Source: Bradyrhizobium sp. dw_78
Lineage (GTDB): Bacteria; Pseudomonadota; Alphaproteobacteria; Rhizobiales; Xanthobacteraceae
Direction: 5' to 3'
DNA: 64,000 nt
NCBI RefSeq assembly: GCF_018449525.1
Contig: NZ_JAAVUS010000001.1
Location: 186,001-250,000, forward strand
Shown: one piece after another, positions 18,472 to 26,765 of the stretch
How the letters are laid out: the number at the start of each line of letters is the position of its first letter
Numbering within the stretch: the first letter of the stretch is position 1
Notes under the pieces: generated by a model
The model's input: only the letters and a program-made list of their open reading frames with translations
Told to the model about the DNA's origin: nothing
Database searches by the model: none
Made by a program: the position numbers and the translations under genes

Positions 18472-19761
18472 ATGAGAATTCATTTATCCGCGCCGTGCAG
18501 CCTGTGGCTCGCCGGTGCTTTTATCGGTGCATTGACACTGGGCGCCGCCGCGCAGCAGCCGGCCGAGCCAGGACCATCCGCCACGCCGGCGCCAGCTGCA
18601 ACTCCTGCCGCGGCGCCAGCGCTTCCGGCAGGCTCACCTTTGATCGGCCGGCCGGGCAGCGAGGCCGCCGCCAAGCTCGCGCCCGTCAACGGTCCGCCGA
18701 TCGCCACCGCCGCCGACAAGCTGCCGGTCACCAAGCTCAAGGTGCCGGCCGGCTTCAATGTCGAGGTCTACGCCGCCGGCATGGCGAATGCGCGTTCACT
18801 GGCCCAGAGCGACAAGGGCACGGTGTTCGTCGGCAGCCGTCTCGTCGACAAGGTCTATGCCATCGTCGACAAGGACGGCAAGCGGTCGGTGAAAATCATC
18901 GCCTCCGGCCTCTACCGGCCCAACGGCGTCGCGTTCCATGACGGCACGCTCTTCATCGCCGAGCTCTCGAAAATCGACAAGATCGACAAGATCGAGGACG
19001 TCATCGACAACCCGCCGAAGCCGACCACGATCTACGACAATCTGCCAAAGGACGAGGCCCACGGCTGGAAGTTCATCGCGGTCGGTCCGGACAATAAGCT
19101 CTACGTTCCGGTCGGTCAGCCCGGCAACAACGTGCTGCATGACGACGCGCACGGCCAGATCCGCCGCATCAATCTCGATGGCACCGGCGCGGAAGTGGTC
19201 GCCTATGGCGTTCGCAACAGCGTCGGCTTCGATTGGGATCCGGAAACCAAGCAGATGTATTTCACCGACAATGGCCGCGACTGGATGTCGGAGGATGTTC
19301 CGCAGGACGAACTCAATCGCGTCACCAAGGTCGGCGAGGATTTCGGCGCGCCCTATTGCTATCAGGGCAACATCTCGGATCCCGATTTCGGCTGGGGACA
19401 TTCCTGTTCCGACTACACCCCGCCGGTCGGCCTGATGGGGCCGCACGTCGCGTCGCTCGGGATGCGGTTCTATACCGGCAACATGTTCCCGAAGAGCTAC
19501 AAGGACGCCATCTTCGTCGCCCGGCACGGCTCCTGGAACAGGACCCACAAGGCCGGTGGCGACGTCGCCGTCGTCAAGCTGAACAAGGATGGCACGGTGA
19601 AATCGGTCGAGCCGTTTTTGACCGGCTTTCTCGAGGACAACAAATATGTCGGCCGTCCGGTCGACGTGATGCAGATGAAGGACGGCTCGCTGCTGGTCTC
19701 CGACGACTGGAACGGCGCCGTCTATCGCGTCAGCTACGGCAAGAAGGTCGCTTCGAAGTAG
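18472..19761 (+). CDS. Exported sorbosone/glucose dehydrogenase-like beta-propeller (putative PQQ-dependent)
   Basis: 429 residues. The N-terminus MRIHLSAPCSLWLAGAFIG is a signal peptide with cleavage near ALTLGAAAQQ, followed by a Pro/Ala-rich linker to about residue 65. The rest is a six-bladed soluble glucose/sorbosone dehydrogenase propeller, with LKVPAGFNVEVYAAGMANAR, GLYRPNGVAFHDGTLFIAEL, GVRNSVGFDWDPETKQMYFTDNGRDW and FVARHGSWNRTHKAGG. The ATG at 18472 has AGGGAGA upstream. It lies close to the pqq operon and is followed by a cytochrome c, which fits a periplasmic PQQ enzyme and its electron acceptor. Substrate and cofactor are not proven by sequence. Confidence 0.88.
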   Translation: MRIHLSAPCSLWLAGAFIGALTLGAAAQQPAEPGPSATPAPAATPAAAPALPAGSPLIGRPGSEAAAKLAPVNGPPIATAADKLPVTKLKVPAGFNVEVYAAGMANARSLAQSDKGTVFVGSRLVDKVYAIVDKDGKRSVKIIASGLYRPNGVAFHDGTLFIAELSKIDKIDKIEDVIDNPPKPTTIYDNLPKDEAHGWKFIAVGPDNKLYVPVGQPGNNVLHDDAHGQIRRINLDGTGAEVVAYGVRNSVGFDWDPETKQMYFTDNGRDWMSEDVPQDELNRVTKVGEDFGAPYCYQGNISDPDFGWGHSCSDYTPPVGLMGPHVASLGMRFYTGNMFPKSYKDAIFVARHGSWNRTHKAGGDVAVVKLNKDGTVKSVEPFLTGFLEDNKYVGRPVDVMQMKDGSLLVSDDWNGAVYRVSYGKKVASK

Positions 19762-19770
19762 CGAGAGTTC

Positions 19771-19851
19771 GTCATTCCGGGCTGGTGCGTCAGCACCGGA
19801 CCCGGAAACTCGAGATTCCGGGTTCGATGTTTCACATCGCCCCGGAATGAC
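19771..19851. repeat. Dispersed palindromic repeat (GTCATTCC family)
   Basis: Opens with GTCATTCCGGG and closes with CCCCGGAATGAC, with an internal GAGATTCCGGGTTCGATG segment. The same outer arms recur at 22808-22899, 50109-50236, 58301-58396 and 58857-58971. It follows the dehydrogenase gene directly and could fold as a long hairpin in the transcript. Confidence 0.8.
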
Positions 19852-19896
19852 GAAAAACTGTTTTTACCCCTGAATGACAAAACGCCGGGATTGCTG

Positions 19897-20463
19897 ATGC
19901 ATAAAATAATTGCGGCGCTGGCCTTGGCGTCGATCGTTTTCTCGGCGAGCGCCCAAACCATCGAGGAGCGCGCCGCGCCTTGCCTGGCCTGCCACGGCGA
20001 CAATGGCCAATCCCAGACCGAAAACATTCCCTCGCTCGGCGGCCAGCAGGCGGCTTATGCGCTGATCCAGCTTTTCATGTTCCGCGAGAAGCTGCGGGTG
20101 TTCGAGCCGATGAACGACATGACCAAGTCGTTCACCGATGACGATTTGCACGCCTTTTCCGATTTCATCGCCACCTTGCCGAAACCAGCGCCGCCGGCCG
20201 ACGCCGGAGATCCGGCACGGATGGCGCGCGCAGCGGCGCTGGTTCAGCAGAACCACTGCAATTCCTGCCACCAGCCGGATTTCTCCGGCGGCGATAACAT
20301 CCCGCGCATCGCCGATCAGCGCGAGGACTATCTCGCCAAGACCATGCGGGAATACAAGGACAACAGCCGCCACGGCTATGACGACACCATGGCCGAAGTG
20401 CTCCAGCCCGTGACCGCCGACCAGATCGACGATCTCGCCTATTACATCTCCCGGGTGCGCTGA
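19897..20463 (+). CDS. Dihaem cytochrome c (c4-like), exported
   Basis: 188 residues. Signal peptide [19 protein letters not shown], then two class I haem c motifs, CLACH at 29-33 and CNSCH at 121-125, each in a repeated domain of about 90 residues. Candidate distal methionines lie in FEPMNDM and in GYDDTMAEV. It acts in the periplasm as an electron carrier. It lies 135 bp after the sorbosone dehydrogenase-like gene, separated by a repeat, and is the obvious candidate acceptor for it. A TTG six bases upstream is an alternative start; the ATG is preferred. Confidence 0.92.
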   Translation: MHKIIAALALASIVFSASAQTIEERAAPCLACHGDNGQSQTENIPSLGGQQAAYALIQLFMFREKLRVFEPMNDMTKSFTDDDLHAFSDFIATLPKPAPPADAGDPARMARAAALVQQNHCNSCHQPDFSGGDNIPRIADQREDYLAKTMREYKDNSRHGYDDTMAEVLQPVTADQIDDLAYYISRVR

Positions 20464-20574
20464 GCTAATAAGTCATCAGCCGCTGCCTGCGGGGAAGGCA
20501 TATTTCATGTGCGTTCGCGATGGCGCTGCGGTGAGGGCGGCGCTACAAGGATGGACGATCGAACGGAGTTGTCC

Positions 20575-21972
20575 ATGCAAGATATCTGGCGTTTGTCGGC
20601 TGCCGATGTTGCCGCCGCGGTAAAGTCAAAGACAATATCGGCCAAAGAGGCTGCGCTGTCGGCGCTGGCGCGGCTTGACGCGGCCAACCCCAAAATCAAC
20701 GCCGTGATCGACCATCGCCTCGAGGACGTGCTGGCGCAGGCCGCCGCGGTCGATGCGGCGATCGCGCGCGGCGAAGATCCGGGCCGGCTCGCCGGTGTGC
20801 CGGTGACGGTCAAGGTCAATATCGACCAGCAGGGATTTGCCACCACCAACGGCCTCAAATTGCAGCGCGACAACATCGCGCGCAGCAACAGCCCGGTGAT
20901 CGACAATCTACGCAAGGACGGCGCCGTCATCCTCGGCCGCACCAATTGCCCGGCCTTTTCCTATCGCTGGTTCACCACCAATCTGATCCACGGCGACACC
21001 AAAAATCCGCGCGATCCCGGCATTACGCCGGGCGGTTCGTCCGGCGGCGCGGCCGCAGCGGTGGCAGTCGGCATCGGGCATATCGCGCATGGCACCGACA
21101 TCGCCGGCTCGATCCGCTATCCGGCTTACGCCTGTGGCGTGCATGGCCTGCGGCCGACGATCGGTCGGATCGCGGCCTTCAACGCTTCGGGGCCCGAGCG
21201 CATGATCGGGCCGCAGATCAGCGCGGTGTCCGGCCCGCTGGCGCGCAGCATCGGCGATCTCCGGATCGCGCTGGCTGCGATGTCCGGCTTCGACGCGCGC
21301 GATCCCTGGTGGGTTCCGGCGCCGCCGGAAGGGCCTGCGATACCGAAGCGCGCCGCGCTGTGTTTCAATCCGGACGGGCTCGAGACCGTCGCCGAGGTGA
21401 AGGCGGCCCTTGCCGATGCGGCCAGGCGTCTGGAGCGCGCCGGATGGACGGTCGAGGAGGTCGCGACACCGCCGCTGCGCGAAGCGGCCGAGCTGCAGAC
21501 CAAATTGTGGCTCGGGGACGGCTATGAGGCTCAGCTCGACGCCGCCGAACGCGAAGGCGATCCCGGCGCGCTGGCCTGCCTGCGCGGCAACAAGTCCAAG
21601 GTGTTTCCGTTCGACGGGGCCGCGCTCTCCAAAACCCTGACGCGCCGGGCGACCCTGACGCGGGAATGGCTGCAATTTTTCGAGAAATATGCCGTCCTGC
21701 TGCTGCCGGTTTCCGGCGAACTGCCGTTTCCCGATCAGCTCGACTGCAAGGACGATGCGTCCTTTGCGCGGGTCTGGCAGGCGCAGATGCCGCAAATTGC
21801 TATTCCCTTCATGGGCCTGCCTGCGCTAACCGTCTCTACCGGACTGGTGGGGCGCGTTCCCGTCGGCGTCCAACTGGTTTCGAGCCGCTACCGCGAGGAT
21901 CTGTGCCTGCTCGCGGGCGAGGCGATCGAGGCCGGAGGAACGCCATCGGCGCCGATCGATCCCGCCGGCTGA
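20575..21972 (+). CDS. Amidase signature family hydrolase
   Basis: 465-residue amidase. The Ser-cisSer-Lys triad is visible as K80 in VPVTVKVNID, S155 in TPGGSSGGAAAAVA and S179 in DIAGSIRYPA. The ATG at 20575 is preferred because CGGAG precedes it by six bases. It hydrolyses an amide bond; the substrate cannot be told from sequence. A GatA role is unlikely because no GatB or GatC genes are adjacent and the C-terminal region is that of free-standing amidases. It is followed after 28 bp by glutathione peroxidase and may share a transcript with it. Confidence 0.92.
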   Translation: MQDIWRLSAADVAAAVKSKTISAKEAALSALARLDAANPKINAVIDHRLEDVLAQAAAVDAAIARGEDPGRLAGVPVTVKVNIDQQGFATTNGLKLQRDNIARSNSPVIDNLRKDGAVILGRTNCPAFSYRWFTTNLIHGDTKNPRDPGITPGGSSGGAAAAVAVGIGHIAHGTDIAGSIRYPAYACGVHGLRPTIGRIAAFNASGPERMIGPQISAVSGPLARSIGDLRIALAAMSGFDARDPWWVPAPPEGPAIPKRAALCFNPDGLETVAEVKAALADAARRLERAGWTVEEVATPPLREAAELQTKLWLGDGYEAQLDAAEREGDPGALACLRGNKSKVFPFDGAALSKTLTRRATLTREWLQFFEKYAVLLLPVSGELPFPDQLDCKDDASFARVWQAQMPQIAIPFMGLPALTVSTGLVGRVPVGVQLVSSRYREDLCLLAGEAIEAGGTPSAPIDPAG

Positions 21973-22000
21973 CCGGATCACGATTCAGGCTGAGGGTACG

Positions 22001-22477
22001 ATGCCCAGCGTTTACGATTTCACGGCAACCTCGCTTGCCGGCGAAGAGATTCCGTTGAAGCGGTTCGAGGGTCAGATTTTGCTGATCGTCAACACCGCAA
22101 GCCAATGCGGATTCACGCCGCAATATAAAGGCCTGCAGGAATTGCAGCAGGAATTTGCCCCGCGCGGCTTTTCGGTGCTGGGATTCCCGTGCAATCAGTT
22201 CGGGCATCAGGAGCCGGGCGACGCCCGCGAGATCGAGCAGTTCTGCACCACCAATTATGCCGTGACCTTTCCGATGTTCGCCAAGATCGACGTCAACGGC
22301 AGCAACGCCCATCCGCTCTATCAATATCTGAAGGACGAGAAGTCCGGCCTGCTGGGTTCCGCGATCAAGTGGAATTTCACCAAATTCCTGGTCGATCGTA
22401 CGGGGCAGGTGGTCGCGCGGCATGCGCCGACGGCCAGGCCGGAAGGGCTCACCAAAGAAATCGAGGCGCTGTTGTGA
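22001..22477 (+). CDS. Glutathione peroxidase (Cys type)
   Basis: 158-residue thioredoxin-fold peroxidase that reduces hydrogen peroxide or lipid hydroperoxides in the cytoplasm. The peroxidatic residue is Cys36 in NTASQCGFTPQYKGLQ, not selenocysteine. GFPCNQFGHQEPG and KWNFTKFLVDRTG carry the other conserved Gln/Asn/Trp residues. The length is normal for the bacterial BtuE/GPx group. The following gene starts inside its stop codon, a coupled arrangement with DUF3297. Confidence 0.96.
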   Translation: MPSVYDFTATSLAGEEIPLKRFEGQILLIVNTASQCGFTPQYKGLQELQQEFAPRGFSVLGFPCNQFGHQEPGDAREIEQFCTTNYAVTFPMFAKIDVNGSNAHPLYQYLKDEKSGLLGSAIKWNFTKFLVDRTGQVVARHAPTARPEGLTKEIEALL

Positions 22478-22755
22478 ACGAGAAAAACGAAGTGATGGGC
22501 GATCAATCGGGTGACCAACTGCCCGACCGGCTTTCGACCGATCCGAAGAGCCCGTATTACAACGCCGACGTGCTGGCGCGGGACGTCGGCATTCGCTTCA
22601 AGGGCGCCGAGAAAACCAATGTCGAGGAATATTGCATCAGCGAGGGCTGGATCCGCGTGACGGCAGGCAATGCCAGGGATCGTTACGGCAACCCGCTCAC
22701 GATCAAGGTCCACGGTCCGGTCGAGCCGTATTTCCGGGACAAAGCTCAATCTTGA
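22474..22755 (+). CDS. DUF3297 family protein
   Basis: 93-residue cytoplasmic protein of unknown function. The core DRLSTDPKSPYYNADVLARDVGIRFKG and the ending IKVHGPVEPYF are the DUF3297 pattern. The GTG at 22474 overlaps the stop codon of glutathione peroxidase; an ATG at 22495 is an alternative start and would leave an 18-bp gap. No membrane segment or signal. Its coupling to a peroxidase suggests a link to oxidative stress, which is an inference. Confidence 0.87.
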   Translation: MNEKNEVMGDQSGDQLPDRLSTDPKSPYYNADVLARDVGIRFKGAEKTNVEEYCISEGWIRVTAGNARDRYGNPLTIKVHGPVEPYFRDKAQS

Positions 22756-22765
22756 AGTGATACTT

Positions 22766-22975
22766 CGTCACTGCGAGGAGCGTTAGCGACGAAGCAATCC
22801 AATTCCAGTCATTCCGGGATGGTGCGTCAGCACCGGACCTGGAATCTCGCGCTACAATTTCGAGATTCCGGATCGTCGCTTCGCTCCGTCCGGAATGACG
22901 AACCCGTGTTGGAATTGCTTCGCGGAGCTTGTCATCGGGCGCGCTTCGCGCGCCCCGATGGCGCTCGCAATGACA
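22766..22975. repeat. Nested palindromic repeats after the DUF3297 gene
   Basis: Outer arms begin CGTCACTGCGAGGAGCG and GAAGCAATCCAATTCC and are matched in reverse by TGGAATTGCTTCG and CGCTCGCAATGAC. A complete GTCATTCC-type repeat (22808-22899) lies between them. A further hairpin, CATCGGGCGCGC with GCGCGCCCCGATG, lies in the right part. The arrangement looks like one repeat inserted in another and fills the gap between the convergent DUF3297 and malonyl-CoA decarboxylase genes. Confidence 0.75.
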
Positions 22976-22988
22976 GCGACGAAAAACG

Positions 22989-24341
22989 CTACGACAGCCG
23001 CATGTCTAGCAGCCTGCGGCCTTCGCTCTTCAACAATTTCTTCACCGCGCTGGAAGCCGCGACCTCGCCCTGGTTGACATAGGCCTCGTGGTTCTTCTCG
23101 ATATCCTCGAGACGATAGAGATAATTGACCATGATGCCGGCGGATTCGCGCAGTCCCTTCGGCGAGAGGTCGCCGAGCCAATCGATCCGTTCCAGCCGCG
23201 CGCCGTTGCCGAGGTGGAATCGCGCCACCGAATCGATCAGGCGGCCTTTCGGCGTCCGCGCCTTCAGGAAATAATAGGCTGCGAGCGGCTCGATCACGGT
23301 GCGCAGCTGCGCCGAGAGATCGGCGTTCTCGTGCCAGTCCGGCCGGTCGAGCTGTTCGAGCAGCGCGCGGCCCTCGTCGGATACCGGAAGGTCGTTGGCC
23401 TGCTTCAGCCATTGCATGAAGCCCGGCACCGGCGACAGCGTTACGAAGGTGTCGAGCTTCGGCAGTTCGCGTTGCAGTTCCTCGACCACCTGCTTGATCA
23501 GGAAGCTGCCGAAGGAAATGCCGCCGAGCCCGCGCTGGGTGTTCGAGATCGAATAGAACACGGCGGTCCGCGCCCGCTCGGCCGGCACCGGCTGGCGGTC
23601 TTCGGCAAGCAGCGGCGCGATGGCGCCGGGGATGGTCTCGGTCAGCGCCACCTCGACGAAAATCAGCGGCTCGTCGACCAGCGCGGGATGAAAGAAGGCG
23701 TAGCAGCGCCTGTCGACGGGATCGATGCGGCGGCGCAGATCGTCCCAGTCGCGGATTTCATGCACCGCCTCGTAGCGAATGATCTTTTCGAGGATGTTGG
23801 CGGGGCTCGACCAATCTATCCTGCGCAGCACGAGAAATCCCCTGTTGAACCATGAAGACAGCAGATGCGTGATGTCGCGGTCGAGCGTGGCGAGATCCCT
23901 GCTGCCTTTCATGACGCGAAGCAGGTCGACGCGCATCGCCACCAATTCGCTGGTGCCTCCCGGCGCCCGGTTGAGCCGGCGGATCAGTTCCTGCCGGCGC
24001 GGCTCGGACGCGAAATGCAGGTCGCTGGCATCGCCATTGTCCGGCTGCGCGCGCCAGGTCTCGATCGCCTGGATGAGCTTTTCGCGGTCCGGTCCGTAAT
24101 CGCGCGCCAGCGCTCCGAAAAACGCCAGCCGGCCCTCGTCGTCGAGATGGTGATAGCGGTCGAGCACTTCGCGCGCCATCGCGGTGCCCGAGGCCTCGCC
24201 GCGGCTGGATAGCAAGGCGTGGCACAATTCGAGCAGGTCCGACGCATCCTGCTTGGTCTCGTTGGAAACGCCGCGGCGCAGCAAGGTGCGGCTGCGCTCC
24301 GAAATCGTGGCGAGGAGGTCGGTGAAGAAGGCGTTGGCCAT
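22989..24341 (-). CDS. Malonyl-CoA decarboxylase
   Basis: 450 residues, converting malonyl-CoA to acetyl-CoA and CO2 in the cytoplasm. The N-terminal helical domain is about residues 1-180. The GNAT-like catalytic domain has CYAFFHPALVDEPLIFVEVAL, the hallmark FYSISNTQRGLGGISFGSFLIKQV split over residues 262-285, LDTFVTLSPVPGFM and a C-terminal YLYRLEDIEKNHEAY. The malonyl-CoA synthetase and transporter genes often found beside it in rhizobia are not present here. It is convergent with the DUF3297 gene. Confidence 0.95.
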   Translation of the reverse strand: MANAFFTDLLATISERSRTLLRRGVSNETKQDASDLLELCHALLSSRGEASGTAMAREVLDRYHHLDDEGRLAFFGALARDYGPDREKLIQAIETWRAQPDNGDASDLHFASEPRRQELIRRLNRAPGGTSELVAMRVDLLRVMKGSRDLATLDRDITHLLSSWFNRGFLVLRRIDWSSPANILEKIIRYEAVHEIRDWDDLRRRIDPVDRRCYAFFHPALVDEPLIFVEVALTETIPGAIAPLLAEDRQPVPAERARTAVFYSISNTQRGLGGISFGSFLIKQVVEELQRELPKLDTFVTLSPVPGFMQWLKQANDLPVSDEGRALLEQLDRPDWHENADLSAQLRTVIEPLAAYYFLKARTPKGRLIDSVARFHLGNGARLERIDWLGDLSPKGLRESAGIMVNYLYRLEDIEKNHEAYVNQGEVAASSAVKKLLKSEGRRLLDMRLS

Positions 24342-24582
24342 GGGGTCAGTCGAATCCAGACAGTGCCGAACCTTGCAGGAGATTATGGCAAAGTCGGTTA
24401 CAATGAAACGCGACCATAGTACGGCAATTTGACGTAGCCGCGAAGGGCGGAATTCGTCGCGGCCGGGCTTGACCCGTCATCGCCGTCCCTCCCGTTCGGA
24501 CGGCCGTGCCCGGCAAGCTATGATCCGGCAAAGCGCGATGGGGGCTCAGGGCCGAACCCGGTTGTGACGGAACCGGCTTGTT

Positions 24583-25404
24583 TTATTCCTTGGTGGTCTC
24601 CTTGGCCGCGAACGCGGTCGGGGTCTTGCCGGTGACCTGCCGGAACGCATGCGAAAACGCCGGCACGCTGGCATAGCCGAGATCGGACGCCAGCTGCTTG
24701 ACCGGGACATCGGCCTCCATCGACAGCCGCTCGATCGCCGCCGCGATGCGCGCGCGCTGGCACCAGCTCTTGAAGCTCAGCCGGGTCTCGGAGGCGAACA
24801 GCCGCGACAGCGTTCGGGCCGAGCTGCCGACCGCGCGCGCCAGTGTCTCGATCTCATGCAGACCGGTGGGGTCGGCGAGCACGATGTCGGCGGCGCGGCG
24901 GCAGCGCGGCTCCTGCGGCAGCGGCACGAAGGTGGCGGAATCGTCGGCTTCGTGCAGTTCGAGCAAAGCCAGCCTGACCAGAACCCTGGCGCGTTCGCCA
25001 TCGCTGCGGCCGTCGAACAGCGCCAGGATCGCCTCATGCAACAGCCGCGATACCCGCACCACATATTCCGTGCGCAGGCTGTCGCTGCGGTCTTGCCGCC
25101 GCAGCCACGCCACGTCGAAATAGAGCGTCCGCATCTCGATGTCGGCCAGCACGTCGATGGCATGTTCAAGGCGGGCGGGCACCCAGACCGCGCGATCGGG
25201 CGGCACCAGCCAGCGTCCCTTGGGCGTGGTGACCTGCATCATCCCGCGGGCGGCATAGACCAGTTGTGCCTCGCGGTGCATATGGGTGTCGAGCCGGACG
25301 CCTTTTTTGTAGCGGCGCGCCACCAGATGGACGCCATCGGCGATCCGGGGCTGGATCCCCTCCGGGGTCGCGATTGGCTTTTCAGCGATAATCATTGGCC
25401 ACAT
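24583..25404 (-). CDS. AraC-family transcriptional regulator with cupin sensor domain
   Basis: 273 residues. An N-terminal cupin-like domain (HMHREAQLVYAARGMMQV, then VPPDRAVWVPARLEHAID at about 68-85) is followed by a C-terminal double helix-turn-helix with ASDLGYASVPAFSHAFRQVTGKTP. The architecture is that of the NimR/RipA-like group. It is divergent from an MFS transporter with only 64 bp between the starts, so it most likely controls that transporter and itself. The inducer is unknown. Confidence 0.92.
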   Translation of the reverse strand: MWPMIIAEKPIATPEGIQPRIADGVHLVARRYKKGVRLDTHMHREAQLVYAARGMMQVTTPKGRWLVPPDRAVWVPARLEHAIDVLADIEMRTLYFDVAWLRRQDRSDSLRTEYVVRVSRLLHEAILALFDGRSDGERARVLVRLALLELHEADDSATFVPLPQEPRCRRAADIVLADPTGLHEIETLARAVGSSARTLSRLFASETRLSFKSWCQRARIAAAIERLSMEADVPVKQLASDLGYASVPAFSHAFRQVTGKTPTAFAAKETTKE

Positions 25405-25468
25405 CCCGTCAGGGCAAGACCCTATAACCTATCCCACGACATCGCAGGATACGACCCAGGATAGCATC

Positions 25469-26647
25469 ATGAACAGCCCCAGCCGGGTGATCGGTTTCGT
25501 CAACGCCGCCCATTTCATCGACCATTACTCGATGCTGATCTTCGCCGCCGCCGTCATCGTCATGGGACCGGCGCTCGGCATGGCCTATTCCGAATTGCTG
25601 CCTTACGCGACCCCCGGCTTCATCGCGTTCGGCGCCGGCTCCCTGCTCACCGGATGGCTCGGCGACCGCTGGAGCCGCCGGCACATGATGGTGATCTTCT
25701 TTGTCGGCATCGGCGCCTCGATGATCTCGGTCGGGCTGGTGCAGACGCCGTTGCAACTCGGCGCGGCGCTGCTCTCGATCGGCATTTTCGCCTCGATCTA
25801 TCATCCGGTCGGAACCGCCATGATCGTCTCCTACGCCGACAGGCTCGGCCGCGAGATGGGAATCAACGGCGTCTGGGGCAATCTCGGCGTGGCGTCGTCG
25901 GCGCTGGCGACCGGCGTGATCGGCCAATATCTCGGCTGGCGCTGGGCCTTCATCGTTCCCGGCATCGTCACGATCCTGGTCGGCGCGGCCTTTGCGCGGA
26001 TGGTGGTCCACGAGGACCGCACCGGTTCACGGCAGGCGGCTGCGCAGGCGCGCGTCGCCAAGCAGGATATGTGGCGGGTGATCGTGGCGCTCCTGATCGT
26101 GGTGATTGCGATCTCCACCACCTTCAATGCAGTGACGGTGGCGCTGCCGAAACTGTTCGCGGAACGCCTGGCTGATCTCACCAGAAGCCCGGCGCTGCTG
26201 GGGGTGATCGCGGCCTGCGTCTATGTGTTCGGCGCGATGACGCAATACACCATCGGCAAGCTGCTCGACCGGCATTCGCTGAAAGCGGTCTCGCTGCCGC
26301 TGTCCTTTGTGCTGGCGCCGTTCCTCTATTTCGCGGCCACCTTGTCGGACCTGCCGCTGATCCTGGTTTCGATCGGCATCGTGATGGGCGCGTTCGGGCA
26401 GGTCACCGTCAACGATGCCATGGTCGGCAAATATACCAGCGAGGAGTGGCGTTCGCGCGCCTATGCGGTGCGCTATTTCGTCGGCTTCACCGCGGCGGGC
26501 GCTTCCGTCGGTCTGGTGGCGTGGCTGTACCAGCGCGGTGGCTTCGTCACCATGCTGCATGCCTTCGCGGCGCTTTGCCTGCTGACGGTCGCGGCCGCGC
26601 TGATCCTGCCGCAGGAAATCAAGGTGCCGGCGGCGCAGCCGAACTGA
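25469..26647 (+). CDS. MFS transporter (fosmidomycin-resistance-like efflux type)
   Basis: 392 residues with about 12 hydrophobic segments. The intracellular loop after helix 2 reads GWLGDRWSRRHMM, the MFS motif A. The N-terminus GFVNAAHFIDHYSMLIFAAAV resembles the Fsr-like group of drug exporters. The substrate cannot be assigned. It is divergently paired with the AraC regulator at 24583-25404, the usual layout of an inducible efflux pump. Confidence 0.88.
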   Translation: MNSPSRVIGFVNAAHFIDHYSMLIFAAAVIVMGPALGMAYSELLPYATPGFIAFGAGSLLTGWLGDRWSRRHMMVIFFVGIGASMISVGLVQTPLQLGAALLSIGIFASIYHPVGTAMIVSYADRLGREMGINGVWGNLGVASSALATGVIGQYLGWRWAFIVPGIVTILVGAAFARMVVHEDRTGSRQAAAQARVAKQDMWRVIVALLIVVIAISTTFNAVTVALPKLFAERLADLTRSPALLGVIAACVYVFGAMTQYTIGKLLDRHSLKAVSLPLSFVLAPFLYFAATLSDLPLILVSIGIVMGAFGQVTVNDAMVGKYTSEEWRSRAYAVRYFVGFTAAGASVGLVAWLYQRGGFVTMLHAFAALCLLTVAAALILPQEIKVPAAQPN

Positions 26648-26765
26648 TCGCCGCCGTCACCGGGCGTCCGTTCCGGAACGGGCGCAATCCGGCATGCCGC
26701 TTGCATTCGCTTAAAGCCGGATATCCTCCCTTGAGAGGAGGATTGTGCTTTGAGTGGAGATCCAA

